In this document: positions 1 to 5,897 of the stretch, in pieces
Position numbering within the stretch: position 1 is the stretch's first letter
Layout: the number at the start of each line of letters is the position of its first letter
DNA from: an uncultured Planctomycetaceae bacterium
GTDB taxonomy: Bacteria > Planctomycetota > Phycisphaerae > UBA1845 > UTPLA1
Assembly: GCA_938008425.1 (NCBI GenBank)
Contig: CALLKH010000613.1
Location: forward strand, 1 to 9,502
Direction: 5' to 3'
Length of the DNA: 9,502 bases
The notes under the pieces: model-generated
Told to the model about the DNA's origin: nothing
What the model saw: only the letters and a program-made list of their open reading frames with translations
Databases searched by the model: none
Position numbers and translations under genes: made by a program

Positions 1-816
1 GCAACTCCGCGCCCCGGTCAGAATCATCATGACCGGGAAGACGAACGCACAGCCCATCCAGAACACGCGCATCCACTTGGTCGGATCGCGCAGGAGCAGA
101 TAGACCGCGAAGAAAAACCCGCCCGCCAGAAACTCGGCGAAGTCATTCGGATTGATGTCGGAGGCGTTTGTTCCCTCCAGCGTCAAGCGGCTGGCGACGC
201 CCGACGCACGCGCAATTCGCGCCAGTCCGCCCGTGAAGTACAGGCGCAACACAACCACGAGCATGCCCGCGACGTAGCATCGCATCGGCCAGATGAAATC
301 ACGCTTGTAGGCCACCGCATTCCAGATCGCCATGCCCCAGATGCAGAGCTGCAGGATTGTCAGCGAGCCGATGAAGGCGAATCGGTGGTTCGGCGCCCAG
401 ATGGACGATGTCGTCGCCAGGGCGGACAAGAGAAACATCGGCAACAGCGGCGAGCCCTTGATGGAAAGTCCGTTGCTCAGAAATCGACAGTGAAAAAGAA
501 TGCCCAGCGCCGCCATGCCACCCACCGCACGATCAGCAGTGAACCAGCCCTGAAAATTGACCGAGCCTGAAAGCGGCAGAACCATGGCGATGCAGGAGAG
601 CGCGAACACCGGACTGGCGACGATTCCAATGGTCGTGGGAATCGCCATGACAACGATGCCGATGATGACGAGCTTGGCGAAAACAGCCAGACCGATGCCA
701 AGCGCCAGACAGAAAAGCCATACGGCAATGAACAGAACCCATCCGCCGCTCAACGGCGGGCGCACGGGTTCAATTGAGTCGACTTCAAACTCAGGATTGG
801 CGCCGTCGGCGTACAA
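1..816 (-). CDS. O-antigen ligase/polymerase family membrane protein (WaaL/Wzy-like), partial
   Basis: Partial gene: 272 codons are visible and the reading frame continues past the left edge. The translation is almost wholly hydrophobic, with repeated membrane segments (about residues 24-62, 66-88, 145-200 and 229-268). Two stretches match the O-antigen ligase family (PF04932): an R-L-T-L-E-G-T-N segment followed by NPNDFAEFL (residues 210-230), like the family's loop with 'npN.la', and LTGAR at 266-270, like the family's 'LTgSRg'. Family members join lipid-linked glycans to an acceptor or polymerise them on the outer face of the inner membrane. No ATG lies near the N-terminus; the frame opens at a stop at 844-846. 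I chose TTG at 816 because AGGA lies 10 nt upstream; GTG at 765 is the alternative and has no ribosome-binding site. It lies downstream of the flippase on the same strand, which fits a polysaccharide export locus. Ligase and polymerase cannot be told apart from this fragment. Confidence 0.8.
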   Translation of the reverse strand, partial: MYADGANPEFEVDSIEPVRPPLSGGWVLFIAVWLFCLALGIGLAVFAKLVIIGIVVMAIPTTIGIVASPVFALSCIAMVLPLSGSVNFQGWFTADRAVGGMAALGILFHCRFLSNGLSIKGSPLLPMFLLSALATTSSIWAPNHRFAFIGSLTILQLCIWGMAIWNAVAYKRDFIWPMRCYVAGMLVVVLRLYFTGGLARIARASGVASRLTLEGTNASDINPNDFAEFLAGGFFFAVYLLLRDPTKWMRVFWMGCAFVFPVMMILTGARSC

Positions 817-1122
817 AGGGGCGGATTCCTGTAGGTGACGGGATTAAGGTGCGGCGGTTTGCGCGACTCAACCGCCCGCGACTTACCATCATTTCTCTGA
901 CACGCGTATTCTATTCTATACCCTCTCGTCTATCGGCGGGTTCGCAAGGGGAGGTTTGAACAATCACCCCGCCCGGAATCTCCCGCAACCCGCGGCGTCA
1001 CGGGGCTTTGTAATCCGGCAGGATCAGTGAAAGGGAGGCGGATTCCGAGCCACCACAGCAATTCCCGCCGCGCGGCACGCTTACTTTGCGCGACGGGGTC
1101 TGATGGCGACCGGCCGTGCCCT
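817..1122. other. Intergenic stretch between flippase and ligase genes
   Basis: No credible gene. On the minus strand an AT-rich patch reading TATAGAATAGAATA (920 to 907) could supply a -10 element for the ligase gene, but no -35 hexamer sits at a normal distance; TTGCGA at 947-942 is 21 nt away. The presumed leader contains a 7-bp inverted repeat, GGCGGTT/AACCGCC at 853-859 and 870-876, with a 10-nt loop. No clear terminator follows the flippase stop codon, so read-through into the ligase gene is possible. Confidence 0.45.
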
Positions 1123-2697
1123 TTAGATCTCAGACGACTCACCGGCCGACGAAGCTGGGGCGCGGCGGCGACTGATCCAGGTGATGGGGGCCAGGATGAG
1201 CCGTTTCTCGTCCGGGTTCAGGAAGCCGCTTATCCACGAGATGACCAACATGAGAATCGCGAACACAAAGCCACGGATGACGAACATCGCCGCCAGGGAG
1301 AAAGTCAGCGACATCGTTGGGAAGCTCGGCGTTGGAACAAACTGGGTGATGGCCGACGCCGCGAGGGCGAGGAGCAGCATCCGCGACAGTTCACCCCATC
1401 GCATGATGTCACCCGCCGGAACCCCCGTCTTGGCGCAGACTCGCCGCAGAAGCAAGGCGGCCGTCGCCATGATCGCGAAGAACGTTCCAATGCTGGGGGC
1501 CATGAATGAGAACAGGCCGCCGCCGCCGGCGAAAATCAGCACGGTGCTCAGAATCACGTTCAAGACCATCGATATCGCCGCGATCACCGCGATCGAACGT
1601 GTGTCGCCCGCCGCCCGAAGGAGTGACGCGTAGAGCGTCACGCGAATCGGCAGGATCATCAGATAGACCAGGAATGGCCATGTCGCTTCGGCGTATTCAA
1701 TCCCGTAGAGCATGACCATGAACTCACCGGGCATCGAAAGCAGAAATGCGAAGGCCGTCAGAATGACGAAACTGCACTTCCGGGCAGCTTCCTGCCATAT
1801 GGCAATCGCCTCGCGAAGCTTTCCGGCATGAACGAGCGAGACGAGATTCGGCATGATGGCGCTTGTCACGCTGCTGGTGACGATGACCACCACCGGCAGT
1901 TCCATCGCGCCGTTGGAATATACGCCGTACAACGCCGCGTCCTTGAAGTAATTGACGATCAGCAGTTTGTCGTACTGAATGTTCAGCACGCCCACGAGCG
2001 CCGTGGCGAAGAGGGGCAGGCAGTATGAAAGCTGGCCGCGAACAAGTGATTTGTCGAACTTGATCGGGGCGGCCGGCGTCAGGCGGATCATGTCGATGAT
2101 GGCGGTCGTCGTCACCAGGGCGCTGATGCCGACCATCGCCCAGACCACGTTTGTCAACGACGCGCCGGTGGCGAACGCCGCGACGGTCGCGATCACCCGT
2201 CCCACCGAAGCCACCAAACTATAGACCGAGGCCCGAATGACCCGATCGACGCTGATCATAAAGGTCGGAGCGAGAATCAGGATTTTCTCGGTCAGCGGGT
2301 AGAGGGCCATCACCCGAAGAGGCGTGACGAGATCTGGATTGCTGAACTGCTCCGCGATCAGGCCCGCTCCGAAGAAGATGACAAGCGCGCTGACCGCGGA
2401 TGCAAAAAGCCCAAAGAGCGTGGTCTGGACTGCAAGCGACCGAAGTTCGAGGCCGCTGATCTTCGGAACGTAGTAAAACAGGCTCGCCTCGAGCTGAAGC
2501 GAGAGCAGCGAGCTGACGGTGGTGAAAACGAGAATGAGCTGGCGATAGGTGCCAAAGACTTCCTGATCGACAATACGAACCAGAATAATGGCCAGCGCGA
2601 TGGTGGACGCCTGAGCCAGCGCCTTGCTGAACATGATGACGATGGATCGCGTCTGAATTCGCATGCCGTGAGCGAACGACCTCCAAAGGGGGCACAT
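1123..2697 (-). CDS. Polysaccharide flippase, Wzx/MOP superfamily
   Basis: 524 codons of a polytopic membrane protein, the usual size for Wzx-type flippases (about 400-520 aa), which move undecaprenyl-linked glycan units across the inner membrane. The N-terminal region (ALAQASTIALAIILVRIVD, then FGTYRQL) has the form of the polysaccharide biosynthesis domain (PF01943): a helix with a Q, then 'G.y...' at the start of the next. About 12-14 hydrophobic segments can be counted through residue 500. The central IQYDKLLIVNYF and YGVYSNGA segments correspond to the family's 'D..ilg.......G.Y..a.' region. Start is uncertain: ATG at 2697 has no ribosome-binding site, while ATG at 2664 (protein beginning MRIQTRS) has GGAGG but 15 nt upstream. 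The shorter start gives a more typical N-terminus of 513 aa. The basic, polar C-terminal tail (ISRRRAPASSAGESSEI) should be cytoplasmic. The gene is in tandem with the O-antigen ligase-like gene downstream. Confidence 0.88.
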   Translation of the reverse strand: MCPLWRSFAHGMRIQTRSIVIMFSKALAQASTIALAIILVRIVDQEVFGTYRQLILVFTTVSSLLSLQLEASLFYYVPKISGLELRSLAVQTTLFGLFASAVSALVIFFGAGLIAEQFSNPDLVTPLRVMALYPLTEKILILAPTFMISVDRVIRASVYSLVASVGRVIATVAAFATGASLTNVVWAMVGISALVTTTAIIDMIRLTPAAPIKFDKSLVRGQLSYCLPLFATALVGVLNIQYDKLLIVNYFKDAALYGVYSNGAMELPVVVIVTSSVTSAIMPNLVSLVHAGKLREAIAIWQEAARKCSFVILTAFAFLLSMPGEFMVMLYGIEYAEATWPFLVYLMILPIRVTLYASLLRAAGDTRSIAVIAAISMVLNVILSTVLIFAGGGGLFSFMAPSIGTFFAIMATAALLLRRVCAKTGVPAGDIMRWGELSRMLLLALAASAITQFVPTPSFPTMSLTFSLAAMFVIRGFVFAILMLVISWISGFLNPDEKRLILAPITWISRRRAPASSAGESSEI

Positions 2698-2855
2698 CTT
2701 AAGCGCGAAGAATCACATCGGGATACATCGGACGATTAAAGACCCGGCGCAGACAATCCTCGCACACGTCGGCTTCTCTCGCGGCGGGCAGGCGGGCGGA
2801 ATGAGTTCGGGCTGCCGGTAGGCTCCCGCAGATCGAACGACCGTCTTGTTTCAAC

Positions 2856-2890
2856 AAAAACGCCCCGAATCTCCTACGAGACCCGGGGCG
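2856..2890 (-). terminator. Rho-independent terminator after the amidase-like gene
   Basis: Read on the minus strand, a 13-bp stem (GCCCCG, GG, TCTC pairing with GAGA, UU, CGGGGC, plus an outer C-G pair) closes a 4-nt GTAG loop; two of the pairs are G-U. It is followed directly by TTTTTG (complement of 2856-2860 and beyond). It lies 56 nt past the stop of the 2946-3425 gene and separates that gene from the flippase, so the flippase should have its own promoter within about 2700-2850. Confidence 0.9.
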
Positions 2891-2945
2891 GTATGTTTGT
2901 TCCAAACTGACGAATGGAGCCTGACCGACCGTCCTGCGGCCTTCA

Positions 2946-3425
2946 TCACGTCCGACGCAGTCGCGAACGGTCCGCCTCGCCCTTTTCGGCCACGCCACGG
3001 GCGGCTTCGACGTAAACACGATCCGCCGGGATTTCGAACTCATCCCGGAGCTGGGAAATGACCTTTGAAAGAGTCTTGGCCTGCCGCTCAGTCACCTTCG
3101 CGTCGGCATGGAGGCAGGTCAGCAGGATATGAATGGTTCGGGGTGAGCTTCGCTCATCCTGACCGGCCTTCCAGGCGTAGCTCTGGTAGAGCCGGCCGCC
3201 GTCGTCGATCCGATAATGAAAAAAACCGCGGGAGGCATCGTCCGTTTCGGCTCGGACCGAAATCTGGGTCCACTGCCTGGACCCGGCGGCTGTACTGCGA
3301 AGCGGCGTGACCGGAGAAAAGCGGGCCAGCCAGAAGAGAATGGTTGTACCGGCACTCATGGCAAGCACGAGAGCGATGAGTGTCCGGTAGTGTCGATACT
3401 GGTTCCGCGCCGTCATCGCCCGCAT
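2946..3425 (-). CDS. Small membrane-anchored protein with degenerate N-acetylmuramoyl-L-alanine amidase (PGRP)-like domain
   Basis: 159 aa. A single N-terminal hydrophobic segment (about 14-36, TLIALVLAMSAGTTILFWLA) suggests a membrane anchor with the rest outside the cytoplasm. Residues 51-140 can be laid on the amidase_2/PGRP fold: 'WTQISVRAE' for the usual 'W..I.iHHT' strand, FHYRIDDGGRLYQSY (69-83) for 'YHf.I...G.iy.g', IHILLTCL (98-105) for the 'i.i.l.G' strand, and a helix TERQAKTLSKVISQL (112-126) followed by EIPADRVYVE (131-140) for 'T..Q...l..l...l...y.ip...i.gH'. The two histidines expected to bind zinc are absent: R58 stands near the first and VE at the last. If the assignment is right, it is a non-catalytic, possibly peptidoglycan-binding relative. 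The homology is judged by eye. Start: ATG at 3425; a second ATG at 3416 is equally possible, and no strong ribosome-binding site favours either. A strong terminator follows. Confidence 0.65.
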   Translation of the reverse strand: MRAMTARNQYRHYRTLIALVLAMSAGTTILFWLARFSPVTPLRSTAAGSRQWTQISVRAETDDASRGFFHYRIDDGGRLYQSYAWKAGQDERSSPRTIHILLTCLHADAKVTERQAKTLSKVISQLRDEFEIPADRVYVEAARGVAEKGEADRSRLRRT

Positions 3426-3483
3426 ATTGCTTGGTCCGTACTCTGGGTCCCGTCTGGGAGCTGTCCTAATCAGGCTTCGAGAT

Positions 3484-3509
3484 AAAAAATCTATCGGCGA
3501 GTTCCGCCG
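3484..3509 (-). terminator. Possible weak minus-strand terminator upstream of the amidase-like gene
   Basis: On the minus strand, a 5-bp stem CGGCG/CGCCG with loop GAACT is followed after five bases (ATAGA) by six T residues (complement of 3484-3489). The stem is short and the T run does not abut it, so efficiency would be low. It could end or attenuate a transcript coming from the promoter at 4189-4216. Confidence 0.3.
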
Positions 3510-3880
3510 TTACAGATTGCAAAATCCGCCAAAAATCCATCAGGTCCAAAACGACGTCAGAGCTTCGCACCCTAACGAAAGACGCCCGTCGTCGACGTCG
3601 ATGCGCCACTGTCCGACGGAATCCCTCCCCAGTCATCTGCATCAGGCCGTCGACCGTCGAACCAGTCTTCACGCCTCTTCGCATCGCCGGTCATCGACGG
3701 CATTAGTCTCCCTTTGAACAGCCTCCGCTCCTGGCGGGAGACCTCTCATCTCCTGATGCCTGGCAGCGGCAGAAACTCCATCCACCCATCCCCTCATCGA
3801 GCCGTGATCGTCACACTTCCTGCTCATCAGCCGGGCGAACGGCCGGAGTTCCATTCGCGCCCCTTCGTCGGATCGGACCA

Positions 3881-4177
3881 TCACGGTTCAGGACAATCCA
3901 ACGTGTACGATGCAGCGATTTCGGACTTGCAAATCGGTCGCGTCGACGTCTTAACCGCGCGACGTCCCGATACCGGCAAACGTCCTGCAAACTCATTGCT
4001 GAACACCGGCCAGGGCAGCCCGTGCCGAGCGCTTCTATGACCAGTCATGGAGGAGAAGTACGCCGTTCTGGATTGAATCAGCCGCCTCAGCCCGAACACT
4101 AAATCGGGCGAGGCCTGACAATCGGCGCGGAAGAGATCGTCACGATCCATCGCTTTCCTGATCGACGCGCCCTCCAT
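3881..4177 (-). CDS. Possible small hypothetical protein, nearly leaderless
   Basis: Tentative. The frame encodes 98 aa beginning MEGASIRKAMDRDDLF. I do not recognise it. Support comes mainly from position: a consensus-quality -10 box ends 11 nt before the ATG, so the mRNA would begin about 4 nt before the start codon. The first 60 or so codons favour G or C in the third position, as genes here do; the final third does not, and uses codons such as GTA, GGA and GCA. The stop overlaps the ATG of a further 71-codon frame (3884 to 3669) as ATGA. No membrane segment or motif is evident. It could equally be the 5' end of a non-coding transcript or a gene remnant. Confidence 0.22.
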   Translation of the reverse strand: MEGASIRKAMDRDDLFRADCQASPDLVFGLRRLIQSRTAYFSSMTGHRSARHGLPWPVFSNEFAGRLPVSGRRAVKTSTRPICKSEIAASYTLDCPEP

Positions 4178-4188
4178 GGCTGCCGCGA

Positions 4189-4216
4189 ATTATACCAATG
4201 GTCCGAAGGTATCCAA
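4189..4216 (-). promoter_or_regulatory. Sigma-70-type promoter on the minus strand
   Basis: Minus strand reads TTGGAT (4216-4211), a 16-nt spacer, then a perfect TATAAT (4194-4189). Transcription would begin around 4181, reading towards the amidase-like gene at 3425. It is among the best promoter matches in the window and lies where no clear gene is present. Confidence 0.5.
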
Positions 4217-4255
4217 GAGGGAATTCGACGCGCGAAGAAGAATTCTGTCATCCCG

Positions 4256-4272
4256 GCGCGCGGGCCGCGCGC
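4256..4272. repeat. GC-only palindrome
   Basis: GCGCGCGG and CCGCGCGC form an 8+1+8 near-perfect palindrome around a single G at 4264. As RNA or cruciform it would make a 7-bp stem with a 3-nt loop. No T run follows on either strand, so it is not an intrinsic terminator. It lies about 40 nt upstream of the -35 box of the minus-strand promoter. Confidence 0.5.
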
Positions 4273-4779
4273 GTGGCATCTTATTCCGCTCTGTCAGACA
4301 GCATCTTGAACACCCGGGATGAACATCTTCCTCGTGCCGGACATTCGAACACCGGCTAACCCCTGCGATCTCGCCGAAATCACTGTGGCATTTCAATGTT
4401 TGTTCACCGTGACAGAGGTGTTCTCGACGCGGCCCGGCGCCTCAAGTCACTGCGCATCCGCAAGATCTTGATCGAATCGCCCACGACCTGATGGACGATA
4501 ACGTCCGGCGATCGAGCGCTGAACGGCCGAGAAGTCGAGGAGCAACCGACGCGGTCGAATCCACTTGCTCGAGAATGACGCCGGTGGAAGCGGACGCTCC
4601 GATTCGATTGATGCTCCTCGAGCCCCTTCACGCCCTTGAATTCAACTCGCCAGCTTACCCAATCACCGCAAATTACCAATTCCTGACAGCCGTGTTGTGA
4701 TCGCGAGCCTCCCCTTCGGCGGATAGAAATTTTGCCGGGTAAACTCGACATGCGTCTTGATTTCACACCCCGCAAACTC

Positions 4780-4808
4780 TTGTATCGCTTATTGCACCCG
4801 GATAAAAT
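4780..4808 (+). promoter_or_regulatory. Promoter of the PEP-CTERM protein gene
   Basis: TTGTAT (4780-4785), a 17-nt spacer, then TAAAAT (4803-4808), which matches the -10 consensus at five of six places. Start of transcription would fall near 4815, leaving a leader of about 120 nt before the ATG at 4937. A weaker overlapping alternative is TTGATT (4757-4762) with TTGTAT as its -10. Confidence 0.5.
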
Positions 4809-4860
4809 GTTTTACTGGAGCGACCGAGCGTTCAGCTTTCGGTCCAGAGCAGACTCAAGT

Positions 4861-4894
4861 CCGGCAGATGCGACGGAGGGACGACGCATGCCGG
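4861..4894 (+). promoter_or_regulatory. Leader hairpin containing a Shine-Dalgarno-like loop
   Basis: CCGGCA (4861-4866) pairs with TGCCGG (4889-4894) and TGCG (4869-4872) with CGCA (4885-4888), leaving a 2-nt bulge (GA) and a 12-nt loop that contains GGAGGG. An ATG at 4888, 8 nt after this GGAGG, lies within the closing stem and opens a frame that overlaps the PEP-CTERM start in another phase. The fold could regulate translation of the leader or of the gene. No known riboswitch class is recognised. Confidence 0.35.
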
Positions 4895-4936
4895 ATCCAG
4901 GAAGCAAAAAAAGAGGAATCGAAAGGAGCAGGGTTC

Positions 4937-5752
4937 ATGTTCAGGAAACTGTTGTGCATTGCGGCAGTTCTCGCGATGTCGGCGTCTCAAGCGACCTTTG
5001 CCGCGCTGGTCGATCTTCGCATCGACAGCACGCCCGGCGGCGCGACCGTCGACGGCGTACTCGGCGCGAATGAGTACGGCCCCGGGAACTCTTACAACTA
5101 CCTCGGCGCCGGATCGGGATTCGGCGGCACACTGGGCGCGAGTGCGCTGTATGTCGAGTCGGACGGCACCAACCTTCAAATCGGATTTCAGCCGGGCGGC
5201 AACCTGAATGACCTGGTCTTCATCCAGATCGATTCCCGCGCCGGCGGTTTTGTGGACGCCGACATGGACGATCAGGGCGATGGCGGTCGACGCGCGGCCT
5301 CGCAGCAGGCGAACGCGGCGGATGACGCCTACCCGGCGGGCTTCCTCGCAGATTTCTCGATCATCATCGGCAACTTCGGAATCGTCACGTTTGAGTTGAA
5401 CGCGGGCAACACCCCCAATCACCTCAACTTCGTCGATTTCAATGGAACCTTCACTGGAGCCAACACGGCGTTTCGCGAGTATTCGCTTCCCCTCGCGACG
5501 CTCGGCATCGGCAGCGGTTTCAACTTTTTTGCCGGCTACACCTCGGACAGCGGATACCTCTCGAATGAGTCGATTCCGGCCAACCCCGCCCTCCAGAACA
5601 ACGGCAACCCCGGCTTCGGCGACGGCCAGTTCGGCGGCACCCAGGGTTCGCCGGGCTACGCGAATCACAATCGCTTCGAGATCATTCCTGAGCCGGCCAC
5701 GCTTGCCCTGCTCAGCCTTGGCGCGATTGCCCTGATCCGCCGACGACGCTAA
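4937..5752 (+). CDS. PEP-CTERM sorting domain protein, secreted
   Basis: 271 aa. The start at ATG 4937 is well supported by AAGGAG 8 nt upstream and by the signal peptide it creates (MFRKLLCIAAVLAMSASQATFA, 22 residues, written as two parts: MFRKLL then the hydrophobic CIAAVLAMSASQATFA). The C-terminus is a textbook PEP-CTERM anchor: PEPATLALL starting at residue 251, a hydrophobic helix, and a final IRRRR. Such tails are recognised and cleaved by exosortase, and the proteins reach the outer surface or the exopolysaccharide matrix. The mature part is acidic and rich in Gly and Asn. Residues 25-100, with 'TVDGVLGANEYG' and 'LYVESDGTNLQIGF', recall CBM9-like or DOMON-like beta-sandwich modules, but that is only a resemblance. 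The only Cys is in the signal peptide, common for this class. It is a single-gene unit with its own promoter and terminator. Function of the mature domain is unknown. Confidence 0.93.
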   Translation: MFRKLLCIAAVLAMSASQATFAALVDLRIDSTPGGATVDGVLGANEYGPGNSYNYLGAGSGFGGTLGASALYVESDGTNLQIGFQPGGNLNDLVFIQIDSRAGGFVDADMDDQGDGGRRAASQQANAADDAYPAGFLADFSIIIGNFGIVTFELNAGNTPNHLNFVDFNGTFTGANTAFREYSLPLATLGIGSGFNFFAGYTSDSGYLSNESIPANPALQNNGNPGFGDGQFGGTQGSPGYANHNRFEIIPEPATLALLSLGAIALIRRRR

Positions 5753-5760
5753 TCCTGTAT

Positions 5761-5786
5761 AGACCGAACGTCTGTTTCGGTCTCTT
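5761..5786 (+). terminator. First hairpin after the PEP-CTERM gene
   Basis: AGACCGAA and TTCGGTCT form an 8-bp perfect stem with a 7-nt loop, 8 nt after the stop codon, followed by the short tract CTTTC. Alone it would be a weak terminator; it may act as a 3' stability element in tandem with the next hairpin. Confidence 0.55.
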
Positions 5787-5796
5787 TCGATATGCG

Positions 5797-5836
5797 AACG
5801 GGTGCGTGACGATGGTCACGCACCCGTTTTCTTTTC
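5797..5836 (+). terminator. Main intrinsic terminator of the PEP-CTERM gene
   Basis: A perfect 14-bp stem (AACGGGTGCGTGAC at 5797-5810 pairing with 5815-5828) closes a GATG loop and runs straight into TTTCTTTTC. The T-rich side is on the plus strand only, so it serves the PEP-CTERM gene and not the converging gene on the other strand. Confidence 0.92.
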
Positions 5837-5897
5837 AATGGTGCCGCTGCCGACAACGAACTGGCGACTCCGGCTGATCGAGGCGACGGACGTTTTC

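Larger units (their letters stand above)
3426..4756. other. 1.3-kb stretch without a convincing gene
   Basis: All open frames here are short, rich in Arg/Ser/His or low in recognisable structure, and none looks like a known protein. I saw no tRNA, tmRNA, SRP RNA or RNase P signature. Items of note inside, listed separately: a good minus-strand promoter (4189-4216) with a possible short gene directly after it (3881-4177), a weak minus-strand terminator (3484-3509), and a GC palindrome (4256-4272). The short string GAACAC followed by C or T recurs near 4002, 4095, 4306 and 4348, at irregular spacing. The stretch may be a decayed gene region, a long regulatory region, or host an unrecognised RNA. 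Confidence 0.6.

Noticed and set aside
1027..1509. 160-codon plus-strand frame opposite the flippase C-terminus
   Set aside because: Very Arg/Glu/His-rich translation, typical of the antisense of a hydrophobic membrane protein gene.
2699..3043. 114-codon minus-strand frame ending at the flippase start, with a CxxC near its end
   Set aside because: It crosses the strong terminator at 2856-2890 and overlaps the amidase-like gene in another phase; no homology is evident.
4212..4246. GAATTC copies flanking a GCG-rich core near 4221-4245, considered as a tmRNA-like 5' end
   Set aside because: No matching tmRNA acceptor stem, tag frame or TpsiC arm is found downstream.
4404..4775. 123-codon minus-strand frame in the gene-poor stretch
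   Set aside because: Composition is Arg/Ser-rich with no motif or promoter, and it overlaps the PEP-CTERM promoter region.
4757..4936. Longer PEP-CTERM protein starting at TTG 4757
   Set aside because: It would start upstream of the best promoter's -10 box, lacks a ribosome-binding site, and would place 60 polar residues before an evident signal peptide.
4832..5668. 278-codon open frame on the minus strand opposite the PEP-CTERM gene
   Set aside because: It is the mirror of a high-GC gene with clear signal peptide and sorting tail; the translation is Val/Arg/Ala-rich without motifs, and has no promoter or ribosome-binding site.
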